From: Cryptomeria japonica
Taxonomy: Eukaryota; Streptophyta; Pinopsida; Cupressales; Cupressaceae
Assembly (NCBI RefSeq): GCF_030272615.1
Contig: NC_081406.1
Location: forward strand, 191,651,891-191,715,890
Reading direction: 5' to 3'
Length of the DNA stretch: 64,000 nt
The position numbers and the translations under genes are program-made. The notes beneath the pieces were generated by a model. It was not told the DNA's origin, searched no databases, and saw only the letters and a program-made list of their open reading frames with translations. Shown in pieces: positions 36,429 to 46,821 of this stretch (its first letter is position 1; each line of letters begins with the position of its first letter).

Positions 36429-37198
36429 TCAAATGGCACTCTGGCCAGATGTTGCACCACCTGCACTATCTCGTCGTGGAGGACCCATAACACCACCACT
36501 GCTTTGCATCCTCTGAGACCACTCTAATCTCACCCGACGCATCTGTGAATAACTCAGTTCTCGTTGATTGGATGACACTACCTGCTCATATAAACCCTGG
36601 CCAATAGTCAACCTCTCCACCTGCCCGCCGTAACTCCCGCAACGATGAATCAGTTGTCGAACCCTATCCCTGTACTCCATCCAAGGCCTGAACTCTCTCC
36701 TATAGCTGCATCACCCTATCCACATCATCATCCCGCTCTCGCCTCACTACTGTCAACTCTGACTCCCGTGCAAACAGCTGGACATCTCTAGTTGCAATCT
36801 CTGCCTCACTATCCTCCACCCATGCCTCAGCTGCTATAAGTCAAGTCTGCAAATATACTATCATATGCTCCCATAGATCTCCTCCTCCCATCCCCATAGG
36901 ATCCTCTCCTCCACCTATAGCTCCCTCTCCCATCTCCATAGGTGCCTCTCCCTCCCCAATATCCCTGCCGCCTACTCTGACTGCTCCCTGGATCAAAGGA
37001 CCCTGTGACAGTCACAATGATTGCCCGCCTCTCCCTCTCCTCTGTAACCGTCCTCCTCCACCACCTCCACCTCCAAATCCACCCCCCCTATCCCCTCCAC
37101 CACCTCCTCCTCCTCCAAAACCTCCTCCACCACCTCCATCTCCTCCTCCTCCATCCCCTCTACCTCCTCCTCCTACTCCTCTGCCTCCTCTCCTCCTT
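36429..37198 (-). pseudogene. Gly-rich and basic C-terminal part of the antisense ORF
   Basis: Downstream of the mobile-domain segment the minus strand encodes Gly-rich low complexity (runs of GGGGGG, then YWGGRGTYGDGRGSYRWRRG) and a helical tail (SSNQRELSYSQMRRVRLEWSQRM), but in three different frames. At DNA level 37042 to 37200 is a CCT/CCA-type trinucleotide-rich tract on the plus strand. This is probably the frameshifted C-terminus of the antisense protein. Confidence 0.45.
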
Positions 37199-38349
37199 CG
37201 TCACTGTCTCCTATCATCCTCAAATGATGGTATTGGCTCAGTTGGATCTGAAATGCGTGGAATAGGATGCATGGTATTATACTGCGTGTACTCCTCTGTC
37301 ACTCTTGTATCCACAATCCCCAACCTCATATGCCATGGTCTTGCCTATAAGGTCTGGGACTCAGCTAAAGCCTGATCATACAGTAACACTGGCCCCCACT
37401 AGAATCTCTCTCATACTGCCCGTGCATACTCCCCTCGTCCCCTTGGCAATCCCTACCTCCGACTGAACTGCCTCATCACTCTACCTGGTACCTGTCTCTC
37501 TACATTGTAGGATGTCCTACCAATCAAAAATCGTGTCATAAATACATACGGCAAAGCCTCTATATCATCCTCCCATGGATCACACTCAATATATGGCCTC
37601 CATATCATTGCATCCAAATCATCCAATGCTCGTCACCACCATTCCAACTTCCCCAAGTGGGGTTGACTCATCATACCTCCATACATGTACACATAGGGCT
37701 GATCTGCCGCCCTAAATCTCAGACACATCAGTCGTGTAACTGACAGGTGCTCCCATGCCCAGATATGTAGCAATGCAATGCCAACCCCTAGAGAACTCGT
37801 ATCCCAATATGCCACCTCATGTAGCTCCCTGTATAAGTGTGACAACATGCATGGTCCCCATGCATAGCGGGTCCCATCTGTCACCATGCACTCAATAACC
37901 TGGCCCCAACCCACAACCAGTCCATGTGATCGTCAATCGGGGCACAGCAAACCCCTGACAATGCCTGATAATATAGCTAGTAATGACTCATATAAAGCCG
38001 CTATCTCCTCCCACGCAATCGAGCCATCATGAATATAGACGTCCTCTATGAACATCCATTGTATAGTTGTTGTCCCTATACCTAGGTCATACGTCACCAG
38101 CTCCCCTCGGATAGGGATGTGCAATATCGGTCACACATCCTCCAGTGTAACAGTCATCTCTCCCATCGACAAATGGAATGTGTAGGTCTCACTGTGCCAC
38201 TGCTCAGCTAATGTCGTCACTAGTCTGCAATTCGTCTGAATCATGGGGATGTACATCATGTCATATAACCCAGTTGCTGCAACACAATCAATCTCCGCCT
38301 CAGTCAATTGATCTCGCAGTTGTTGCATGGTCGGATGTCGCTCCCGCAT
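37199..38349 (-). pseudogene. Antisense plant mobile domain (PMD/MAIL-like) ORF, decayed
   Basis: One minus-strand frame runs through this region with several in-frame stops, including TGA at about 38128 and 37930. Recognisable plant-mobile-domain landmarks in order are LAEQWHSETYTFHLSMGEMT followed by VTLEDV, then GLLCPD, the HLYRELHEVAY segment, GVGIALLHIWAWEHL and a PGRVMRQFSRR segment. PMD proteins are shared by host genes (MAIL/MAIN family, silencing-related) and plant transposable elements. Antisense extra ORFs between integrase and the 3' LTR are known in Tat elements. The stops at 38128 and 37930 are consistent with CGA-to-TGA or TGG-to-TGA decay. Function in the element is unknown. 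Confidence 0.75.
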
Positions 38350-38639
38350 CTGTAAAATGAGAAGATCCTCCTACACACACACATCAACCTCATCATCAGT
38401 TGTTTTGTTTCAAACTTTCTTAAGTTTAAACCTAGACTATCAACAGATACTTTGATCAAGTATCTTCGGGTCTCAACAGGTAAGCGATCATGACAAACCT
38501 AGACTACAACAAACATTTATCATAATGGCCTAGTCTCAATGGGGCTACTAAGATTCAAAACAACTTATCCATCCATCCACCCAACACAGGCATTAGGAGA
38601 TCATTTTTCTAACATTGGGGCATCTATTTTTCAGAAAAT

Positions 38640-38905
38640 AGTGTTATTCTGCTAACAATCGCGCTAAAACCACTACACACTAGCGCTACAACAACAAAAG
38701 GGCTACATGACCTACATAAACGCGCCATAACATGATGATAACACTATAAAATTGACTCAATCGTGCTAAACATACATTAGCGCTAATAATACTACATGAC
38801 TGCACTACAATAATCGATAGCGCTAAAACCACTAGACAATAGGGTTATAGCGACACAAAAGTGCTATTCTAGGTGACAAGAGCGCTAAAACACAATATTA
38901 ACGCT
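38640..38905 (-). repeat. TAGCGC(T) repeat block, 3' copy in inverted orientation
   Basis: AGCGCTA words and decayed variants occur about a dozen times in contexts such as TAGCGCTAAAACCACTAGACA and AGAGCGCTAAAACACAATA. Read on the minus strand these become TTTTAGCGC and TATTGT...CTAG...TTTTAGCGC, the same contexts as in the 5' block at 16193. The two blocks lie about 100 bp after the primer site and about 560 bp before the polypurine tract. Confidence 0.75.
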
Positions 38906-39318
38906 ATTGTCTTGGTCGGTATTGGATGCTTGCAAAAACATATCAAACATGGATGAAAAACAAAAATTCACATTTGCGTACCACTGGTCCATAATCATCT
39001 GGCCGCTGGAATCAATGGATCCGCTCTAGCCAATGATTTTCTATGGGTATTGACATGATGACTGTTGCTCTCTCTTTCACTAAAGTCACTATCAGAGCTT
39101 TGAATCATTGTGGAGATGGATGCAAATGATCCTGTTTTTACCCCATCCCCTCCATATATACCCTCAGCCCTAACCCTAATTTTACCCCGCTCACCGTCGT
39201 GGTCCCCGTGAACTTCCAGCGCCTCTCATTTCTCCATTTTAATTCCGATTTCTTTCATTCTTTCACCGTTATTACTATTTTCTTCTCTTCTACCTCCCCG
39301 CCAATTCTCGTTGTTTTT

Positions 39319-39362
39319 CGAGAGATCGCCCAATTTTTCAAAAAAAATTGGCCCATCTCTCG
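39319..39362 (+). other. Stem-loop near the 3' end of the Tat-like element
   Basis: CGAGAGATCGCCCAATTTTT pairs with AAAAATTGGCCCATCTCTCG, 18 of 20 bp with a 4-base loop. Confidence 0.65.
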
Positions 39363-39430
39363 AGGGGGCATACCACCCATTAAATTAACATTTGTGATGC
39401 ATATTTTTTCACACCTATTTTTCTTTCTTT

Positions 39431-39457
39431 GAAACGACGCGATAAACCGCATCGTCT
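39431..39457 (+). other. Second stem-loop abutting the polypurine tract
   Basis: GAAACGACGC and GCATCGTCTC form a stem with two non-Watson-Crick positions around the loop GATAAACC, ending one base before the polypurine tract. Confidence 0.5.
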
Positions 39458-39458
39458 C

Positions 39459-39471
39459 AAAGAGGGGCAAA
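39459..39471 (+). other. Polypurine tract of the Tat-like element
   Basis: AAAGAGGGGCAAA directly precedes the 3' LTR TGTAGTC. It would prime plus-strand DNA synthesis. Confidence 0.9.
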
Positions 39472-40934
39472 TGTAGTCACATAAATCTGTCCATTTAATT
39501 AAATGAATTTTTACTATTTATTTGATTAATAAACCTTCAATAATCAATTAATTAAATTAACATTTAATTAATTCATCATCAAACCATTCTCCTATTAATT
39601 AAACAAATTATTCAATTTATTTAAATTAATTCATTAAACCAAATTCACAATCAATTAAATGAATAAATCATATTTATTTATTTTCACCACTTTTCTCTTT
39701 TAAATAAATTTTAAAACATTTATTTAAATCACTAAACTCTCCCCCACTTGCATTCTCCTACAAATGCAAGTTGCAACCACAATTGAAATAGATTAATTTT
39801 ATTTTAATTAAAATCTTATTTTCCCTCACCCACCAAACCCACTTGCAATCCTAAATCCTCTTTTAGACCTTTCTAGACTCTTCTAAACCATTCCTAATTA
39901 GCCTAATCCCATTTCCTAAATATTGTCACATTCCTAAGCAACTTGAAGTCACTTCTTAGAGCCTCCAAAGTCTTTGAAAAGCATTTAATGCTTTATGTGT
40001 TCAACAAGCTAACCCCTAAAGTCTTCCAAATCATTAATGGCTCTTACATGACCATTAATGGCTCTTACATAACCATTTATGGTTAAATCCACTTGCCCCC
40101 ATGGTTAGAGACTTTACCTCTAACTCAACCCTCATTTGACTCATGGGTCTCTTCAAACATTTATTGATTTGACCATGGTTATCCTCACTAACTCTTGCAC
40201 AAGAGTTTATCCATTGGATAAAGACATTATTTATTGGGTAATGGCTTTATCCATTCAACTCAACATTAGCCTTACCTCTCAAGTTAACCTTCAAGTCATG
40301 TCAAGCATTTAATGCTTCTTTCCTCTCCCCTCAACCCATCTCATATTGAAATTTGTCATCCTGGGGTTGGGTTAAAAGCCCTCACATGGATCATAAACCC
40401 ATCAATCCTGGCCCTTGTTGAGATTACTCAATCTCAACCATCCATTGCTCCATTTTACCTATAAGTAGAGCTCATTTCTTTATAATCCAGATCTTGAAAT
40501 CTTGTATGCATCTAATTTATAGTGAAATTTAGAGAGCAGTTAGTATAATAATCTACATTTGTCTTTTTGGCTAAAATTGACATTAGATAATTAGATAATA
40601 TCTCATTTTAGCTTGTTCACATTTGCATTCTCATAAGTCTTCATTCTACAATCTTGAATCTCCATAAGACATCTAGAATAGTGCAAAAAGCTACTAAGAG
40701 TTACACTCATTTGGGAACTAGGAGAGAGAGAAACAAGGAGGAGTAACTACAAACATGGTGGAGGGCATTTGGAGATGTCTTATTGCATTTCTTAGTTTTA
40801 TTAAACTTTCGATTTTGTGTTTTGTGTCTCTCTTGATATGCTTGCTTAGGATAGTATTTGATTTGTGATATCTAACACTAACACTTGGTTTGTCTTCAAA
40901 ACAATATCCTAACATTCCTTTTTGCAAAGCATCA
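39472..40934 (+). repeat. 3' LTR of the Tat-like element
   Basis: This 1463-bp LTR is the direct repeat of 14652..16095 and ends GCAAAGCATCA at the microsatellite. It retains a TAATTAAATTAACATTTAAT-type segment missing from the 5' copy and the TATAAGTAG box at 40460. Confidence 0.95.
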
Positions 40935-40939
40935 ATATG

Positions 40940-41006
<67 letters not shown>

Positions 41007-41239
41007 GTGTGTATGTGTGTGTATATATATGTGTGTGTGTGTATATATGCATATATATATGTGTGTGTGTATGTGTGTATATATATATATATATTTGTAT
41101 ATATCTATATATGTGTGTGTATATATCTACCTATATATGTGTGTGTATATATCTACATGTATACATGTATATATATACATATACATGTACATGTACATAT
41201 ATATGTATGTACATACATACACACATATACATATATATG
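40935..41239. repeat. (TG)n/(TA)n compound microsatellite flanking the 3' LTR
   Basis: A run of about 25 TG units followed by TATATG and TACATG units continues the GTGTGT sequence found left of the 5' LTR. This suggests the retrotransposon inserted into a pre-existing microsatellite that later expanded. Confidence 0.9.
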
Positions 41240-41440
41240 AGAAAGAATAGAGTTTCGTAACTGAGTAACAATCAAACAAGGAAATAACTAGAGGTATTCA
41301 ATTTAATATCCCAACAAAATATTTATTCTTATATATATATGATAAATACTAAAGTTTCTTAACTGAGCAACATATAAACAAGGAAAGAAATAGAGGTATC
41401 CCAATTATCCCTTTTAGCAAATATGAGGACTATAGAATTT
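41238..41440. repeat. Two-copy 102-bp tandem duplication
   Basis: AGTTTCGTAACTGAGTAACA at 41251 recurs as AGTTTCTTAACTGAGCAACA at 41353. In both copies an ATATATATGA segment precedes it and an ACAAGGAAA.AA.TAGAGGTAT segment follows. Confidence 0.8.
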
Positions 41441-41628
41441 CACATTTTTAAATCCAAAATTTGTATCATTATAGTTAGTTTTGAGCCAAGCTTGTAAGTT
41501 GCAATTAAATAAGGGCTCCTTGGAGAACCACCCTGTCTATGATATGAGCTTATTTAAGGTGCCTAACAAATTATTGGTAAGGGAATAACAAATGCAATGT
41601 AATTTCTTATAGACTTGCACAAAGAACT

Positions 41629-42326
41629 AAAAATGGATGCACTTGGTGGCTTGGGACCAAGTTTACCTTCCTAAGAGGCTTGGGGGATTGGGGATAAGAA
41701 AAATAAGAGAGTTCAATAATGCTTTGCTTACTAAACAGCTTTGGAGAAGCTTGACAAAAGAGAATGAATGGACCAATATCATCTCTAGTAAATACTTGGG
41801 CAACTTTGATCATTTTTGTAATTTTCTTCATGGTGACCAAGTGGTTCTAGCCAACTTTTCTCTTTGGAACTTTATCTCCAAGGCCAAAGTCCTTGTTTCT
41901 AAAGGTCAAAGATGGTCTCTGGGGAATGGGAGGAAAATTTGTTCTAGGAAGATTGGTGGACTAGGGATTGCACCCTTTTACATATCCCTTGGGCTACCCC
42001 TTTTAGGAATGTCTACACCAAACTAGTTGGTTGTTGGATTATTGGTTATATTACTGATGGTGAAAGGAAAAAATTATCCATTTTAGACCCAACTCTTTCT
42101 ATTTTGCATCGTTTTCTTTCCAACATCCATATCCTTTATGTTGAGATGAAAGATAGGATGGTCTAGGTTGGCTCTTTGAATGATTGCTTCTCGATGTATA
42201 ATGTTTTTAACCTTCAAGTTGAGGTGTGTGTGACTTCTCCTTTTTGGGTGGGGCTATGGAACCTTAAGTTTGTTCTTAAAATCGACATTTTTTCTAGTTG
42301 TTGGTGCAAAACAAAGTGTTAACTAT
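41629..42326 (+). pseudogene. LINE (non-LTR retrotransposon) fragment, RT C-terminal region
   Basis: The frame encodes LVAWDQVYLPKRLGGLGIRK, FNNALLTKQLWRSL and KYLGNF, typical of the segment downstream of reverse transcriptase in plant LINEs, before the zinc-binding region. It carries stops from about 42024 onward and shifts frame. The right end is cut by the LTR at 42327, and the 5' part of the LINE is absent. It is inactive. Confidence 0.8.
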
Positions 42327-42971
42327 TGTCACAAAAGTTACACCCTTGGTGATCAGGCTTGATCACCAACCTTGTGAAGCATGGAAACAACTTCTCAAGT
42401 GTGGGACTTGCAGAAGTGAGGTTGAGTCTCTGGAGAAGGTCGGCTTCCTTTCCAATCTGATGCAGGTGTTCGACCAACCCAACACAAATATTCTAACACT
42501 ACTGATTTCTGACAGGCAAAAGGGAAAGAGAGAAGGGTTGCAGAAAAGAAGGGAAATAAGGCTTGCACCTAGACTGAAGGTTGATCTACCCCCACCTGTG
42601 ACTGCACAAAACATTAACAAAATTGCCCAAAGATACACTAATTCCTATCTAAGTCTAACTTTCTAGGACTGACTCAAGGTTGTAATTCTTAACAATGGCA
42701 GAGGAACAAACAATGTTCTCAGATGCTACTCTAAGAGGGATCAACACTATTACAGATGCTAAGAAATCAAGAAAATATGCATTCACACAAACAGGTAAAG
42801 AAGATACACTATTTGCATGAAATGAAACTAGGTAAGGCAAGCAAATTTTATTGACGAGAGGCATAGTGATTTTATAATTACTGCCAGAGAAAAAGAGATG
42901 AGATCTTGTAAACAGATTACAAAATCGCCTTTATAGTTCAGGCATAACTCAGATGATTACACTGATGGAAA

Positions 42972-43012
42972 CCCTAACCCTAACCCTAACCCTAACCCTA
43001 ACCAAGGTTAGG
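42972..43012. repeat. Interstitial telomere-like (CCCTAA)5 with adjoining palindrome
   Basis: Five perfect CCCTAA hexamers (42972..43001) run into CCTAACCAAGGTTAGG, a perfect palindrome with 7-bp arms. The hexamer differs from the usual plant heptamer CCCTAAA. It lies inside an LTR, so it is unlikely to be a chromosome end. Confidence 0.85.
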
Positions 43013-43569
43013 TTGCAAAAATATGAGAGAGGAGGAGATCAGATCAATAGATCTGACGGTGTGCTACAACTAGCCTCTGGAGGCGTCCTTTGCCTCTGGA
43101 AGAGCAAAAACTCCTCCTCTGTGAAGTAATCCCCACTGACAAGCATGGCCAAGAACTCTTGCAGGGACAAAAGGTCTTTGTTCTACATTGAAGAGGGCAA
43201 GGTGGTGTCTGAAATCAGTCACAGGCATCATGTCTGGAGTTATGGCATTGAAATACAGTGGTTGGAGGGAGATCAGGGCCAAAATCAGGCATTGACGGAG
43301 CAAATAATGGCCTCAACCATCAGGTCGACAACCACCCTGCATAGAGCATTCAAAACTCAATGGTCGTCGCAAATTCAAATGTCCACTATCAATCTAAGAG
43401 ATTTGTGTGAAGATGGACGTGTGAGATCTCTCCACCTAGGCACTCAGCAGACCCAAAAGAAGATTAAAACGTGGCCGTCGGATTAGGCCTTTATGAAGAT
43501 CCGACGACCAGACGTTCGATGTGGCACCCCAGGTCCATGTCTCATTCATTGTATTGACCGCTGACTGCA

Positions 43570-44165
43570 CTGAGTTCTTATCCCAGGACGCCACTTTGTT
43601 TCTCGTTTATCCTCGTGGGATAAGAATTCCTTCACTTTGGTCCTCTTTGTTTCTTATCTCGCAACATATTTAATGCTTTGGTTTTACTTCACAAGATGAG
43701 CATTATTCGTTTGTCTTCATTTCTTTCTTATCCCACACCATCACATTGTGTCCCCCTCGACCCCGCGGGATAAGAGAAAACACATTGTCTCTTTGATAAA
43801 CTCTTATCTCCTGCGATGCCACTGATGTCTTTCCGACCTCGTGGGATAAGAGAAATGCTTATCATTGCTCTTAGTTGCTCTTATCCTGTGGTGCCATGAT
43901 GTGTCTGAAAATCCAGCGATCGGTAAGAGGAAAGGGAAAACCAGCCCACTGACGACCAGGAGCCCCTCCAACCGATTGAACCTAAGTGTTTTGACCGGCT
44001 GACCCGGTCAACTAAAAAAAATGGAATCCCCATTGTAATTTTCTTTGTTACTTTGCTTATCCCGCACGGTCTCAACTGTCTCCATTTATCTCCATGGGAT
44101 AAGCAGTCTAAGCTTTATCTTTGTTTTCTTATCCCGTGGGACCTTATCTCACTGGATCAAAACCT
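43570..44165. repeat. CTTATCCC / GGGATAAG inverted-motif array in the LTR
   Basis: About a dozen copies of CTTATCCC, CTTATC(T/C)C or GGGATAAG alternate in both orientations, often paired as CTTATCCC...GTGGGATAAGAG at 30 to 60 bp spacing. This would allow multiple stem-loops in the LTR transcript. Confidence 0.75.
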
Positions 44166-44193
44166 TGCTAGGTTGGCACAAAAATTGCCAACA

Positions 44194-44494
44194 TTTCTGG
44201 TGACTCAGAAGGGGTGATAAGCCTGCTTGGCACATTGATCAGTAGCCTTGAAGTCCATTAAGCACAAAGTCAAAACCTAAAATATAAATATAAATCTCTG
44301 CCCCTGTAAAAGTCAAAATTCTGCCATTCTGGAGAATAGCCTATGAGCGTACACTTGTTGGAAAGCAAAAGAACATAAATTACAATATTTACAACATATG
44401 TTGCAACATCAACCCTTAAGCGCATGCTTTAAGGTGAATCCCATTCATCACAATGGGGAGATCTTCCCTATTCAACCTGGATAACCTGAAAGCA
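44194..44494. other. 3' untranslated part of the second gypsy element
   Basis: Non-coding sequence between the integrase C-terminus and the 3' LTR. On the plus strand TCTGGTGACTCAGAAGGGG just outside the LTR resembles a primer binding site in the opposite orientation, but nothing else supports that reading. Confidence 0.5.
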
Positions 44495-45570
44495 TTAGCC
44501 TCCTTGCAGCCTGTGATCATAGGGACCACTCCATATTGCATCACATTTTGAGTGCCTCCTAGGTTTTTCTCTATCAGCATCCCATTTTAGAACAAAATCT
44601 CTAACCTGGAAGGTCCTCAACTTGGCCCTCTTATCAAAATACGTCTTTACTTGTCCCTGATGGACATTTAAAGCCTGCTTGGCTTTCTCCCCGACCTCTT
44701 CAATCTCTCTAAGTTTAGCATACCTTACTGACAAGGCATCATCTTCCAGGACCTCCAACTGATGTGCCAAGTCCAGGGATTGCAACTCAAGGGATAGGGG
44801 AGCCTAGCTTCCCTCCCATATACTAGCATGAAGGGTGAGTTTCCCAAAGCTCTCTTGGGAGTAATTCTATCAACCCATAGGGTTGTTCCCAACTTTAAGT
44901 GCCATGCTCTCTGATTGTCCTCAAGAGTCCTTTTGATGATCCTGATTAGATTCTTGTTGGAGGACTCAGCCAAGCCATTTCCTTGAGGATAATAATTTGA
45001 TGATGTTTTCAGAAACACATCATGCTGGACTACCCATAGACTGATTTGAGATCCCACAAAGGCCTTGGCATTGTCTAATATGATGGTGGAAGGGGTTCCA
45101 AATTTGGTTGCAATCCCCTCAAGGAATTGAACCACTAAATTCTCAGTTGCATCCTTCAAAGCAACAACCTTTCTCCACCTTGTGAAATAGTTTGAGGCAG
45201 CCAAAATCCACTTGTGGCCTACACTTGACATTAGATTGATAGGGCCAATGAAATCAAGCCCCCATTGTGCAAATGATTGATTAGTTGAAATGGAATGAAG
45301 AGGAAGGGCAGCTAGCCCTTGCTTGTTTGCAAAAAGTGCACACTCTTTGCACTGTCTAACCCATTTGTGAGCATCATTGAATAGGGAAGGCCAAAAATAT
45401 CCTTCTCTCATGATCTTTATAGTTTTAGTTCTTTCTAAGAAATGGCCACCAGAGGGCCCATTATGGAATTCCTCTAACAACTTGTTGGTCTGATCTCCAT
45501 GAATGCACCTCAACAAGACACCATCCAAGCTTCTTTTGAATAATATACCATCCACTAAGGCATAGGGCAT
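44495..45570 (-). pseudogene. Integrase of the second gypsy element
   Basis: Unlike the Tat-like copy, the catalytic residues are intact. The H2C2 zinc finger is visible (FHNGPSGGHF....YFWPSLFNDAHKWVRQCKECALF). The DDE core reads WGLDFIGPI (Asp), IILDNAKAF (Asp) and YYPQGNGLAESSNKNL (Glu). After LVYGREARLPYPLS the frame shifts near 44760; the C-terminal part (EKAKQALNVHQGQVKTYFDK, KLRTFQVRDFVLKW, IWSGPYD of GPY/F type) continues in another frame to 44495. The enzyme would insert the cDNA. One frameshift is the main lesion here. Confidence 0.88.
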
Positions 45571-46213
45571 GGACTATAATCTAAGATGACTTCTCTTGGT
45601 TCTATCAAAGTGGGAGGGATAGCTACCATCCTTTAAGAAGAAAACCATAACCTCCAACCAACCAGTTTGTGCATCTCCCAGGTTATCAACTTGTTCTTCC
45701 TCCTGCAACAAGAGGGAGGTCTCTGACTCCTTCCCAAAAGATGAATTGAACTACTCACAAATTCCTCTTCCCCTCACTAACCTAGTAATTTTTATGTCAA
45801 GGTCATACTCCATGACCTTAGTGATCCATCCAACTCTCTTCTCACCCATATCCTTATTGAGAAGGAAATCCTTAATGCTAGCATGTGGGACTAGGAGTTG
45901 AATCCTGTTGTTTGAGAGCATGTTTCTAAACTTCTTTAGTGCTCTCACAACTGTGATGACTTATTTTTCCACATATTTGCACCTGAGTTCATAGTCCTTT
46001 AGACCTTCATTGAAAAAAACTATGGGCTACTCCAAATTAACCCGATTTAAATGTGTTAGAATGACAAATATGCTTGATTCTCCTCCCAAGGTGTAATAGA
46101 TGAAATCCTTCTCATAATTTAGATTTCTAGGGCAGGAGCATGAGTAATGGCCTATTTGATCTGATCAAAACCCTCCTTCCCCTCCTTAGTCCATTTGAAG
46201 GGCAAATCCTTCT
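45571..46213 (-). pseudogene. RT-associated RNase H of the second gypsy element, degenerate
   Basis: The frame after RT reads KKDLPFKWTKEGKEGFDQIK, then an RNase H-like segment and, at 45751 to 45948, RALKKFRNMLSNNRIQLLVP and GWITKVMEYDLDIKIT, typical of the Ty3/gypsy RNase H. Stops occur at about 46155, 46030, 45960 and 45750. The first catalytic Asp is not evident. An intact-motif RNase H is encoded upstream instead (60122..60562). Confidence 0.7.
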
Positions 46214-46813
46214 TTAGCATGGTTGTGAGAGGTTGACCAAGGCTGCAAGGTTTGGGATAAGCCTTCTAACAAAGTTGATTCTTCCCAGAAAGCTCTGAAG
46301 TCCCTTCTTATGACGTGGAAGTGGAAGAGAAACAATGGCTTCCACTCTCTCTGGGTCTATGGCTAGACCATCTTTGGATACAATGTGTCCAAGTAGTTTT
46401 CCTCGATCAATGGAAAATACACACCTGCTGAGGTTCAAGGACACACCATATTCCCTGCACTTTTTGAAAACATGCTTAAGATGAGCAAAGTGGTATGTCA
46501 CATGCTTGGAGTATACATTAATATCATCAAGATATACTAGTACAAATTATGCTAATACTCCCTTAAAAGCCATATCCATGGATCTTTGAAAAGTTGCACC
46601 TGCATTTGTTAGTCCTAAAGACATCTTACAATAGGCATAAGTGCCCCATTTAGTAGTGAATGCAATCTTGGATTGGTTAGATTCTTGGACTAAGATTTGG
46701 TTATAACCTCAATATCCATCCAAGAATGAAAATATTTCGAAGCGAGTAACCTTGGCTAAAATTTGTTCCATGGAAGGAAGGGGATAATGGTCTGTAAGGG
46801 AGGTTTTGTTGAG
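46214..46813 (-). pseudogene. Reverse transcriptase, C-terminal part, second gypsy element
   Basis: Starting at the hAT target duplication the frame reads RDLNKTSLTDHYPLPSMEQI, FSFLDGY, TKWGTYAYCKMSLGLTNAGA, FQRSMDMAFKG and the catalytic YLDD box (about 46523 to 46534). HLKHVFKKCREYGVSLNLSR and GKLLGHIVSKDGLAIDPERV of the thumb follow. In-frame stops lie at about 46710 and 46548 (TAA, consistent with CAA decay). The N-terminal part lies at 59495 onward. Confidence 0.9.
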
Positions 46814-46821
46814 GTCCCTAA
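46814..46821. repeat. hAT target site duplication, left copy (GTCCCTAA)
   Basis: It is identical to 59487..59494. The duplicated bases fall in the RT codons for the conserved FRD segment; removing the insert and one copy restores a continuous RT frame. Confidence 0.9.

Larger units (their letters stand above)
38350..39471 (+). other. 3' terminal untranslated region before the polypurine tract
   Basis: This region is non-coding. It contains the inverted AGCGC block, a patch at 39130 to 39240 and two stem-loops, annotated separately. The 77-codon open frame at 39199 has no family resemblance. Confidence 0.6.
14652..40934 (+). mobile_element. Giant Tat/Ogre-like Ty3/gypsy LTR retrotransposon
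   Basis: Two long direct repeats (14652..16095 and 39472..40934) start TGTAGTCACATAAAT and end GCATCA. They flank a primer binding site, gag, protease, RT, RNase H and integrase on the plus strand, and a polypurine tract. Without the nested insertion (about 7.76 kb) the element is about 18.5 kb, in the size class of Ogre/Tat elements. Tat-type features are the CX2HX4HX4C zinc knuckle, a degenerate plus an intact RNase H, a long leader and a long 3' region with an antisense ORF. All proteins carry stops. The flanks are GT/TA microsatellite on both sides, with ATGTG at the left and ATATG at the right, probably a mutated 5-bp target duplication. Confidence 0.92.
42327..44193 (-). repeat. 3' LTR of the second gypsy element
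   Basis: On the plus strand it starts TGTCACAAAAG, matching 63233 onward, and probably ends TTGCCAACA. The inner boundary is inferred from the TG/CA termini because the 5' copy is truncated and no clear polypurine tract is visible. It contains a telomere-like tract and a CTTATCCC/GGGATAAG array. Confidence 0.65.

Noticed and set aside
39199-39432. 77-codon Phe-rich open frame
   Set aside because: Pyrimidine-rich non-coding 3' region overlapping the stem-loops; no family resemblance.
42972-43001. Chromosome end or true telomere
   Set aside because: Only five units, hexamer rather than plant heptamer, inside an LTR with unique DNA on both sides.
44194-44215. Plus-strand primer binding site-like TCTGGTGACTCAGAAGGGG next to the LTR
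   Set aside because: All coding parts of that element are on the minus strand and a better primer-site candidate adjoins the other LTR; kept only as a remark.
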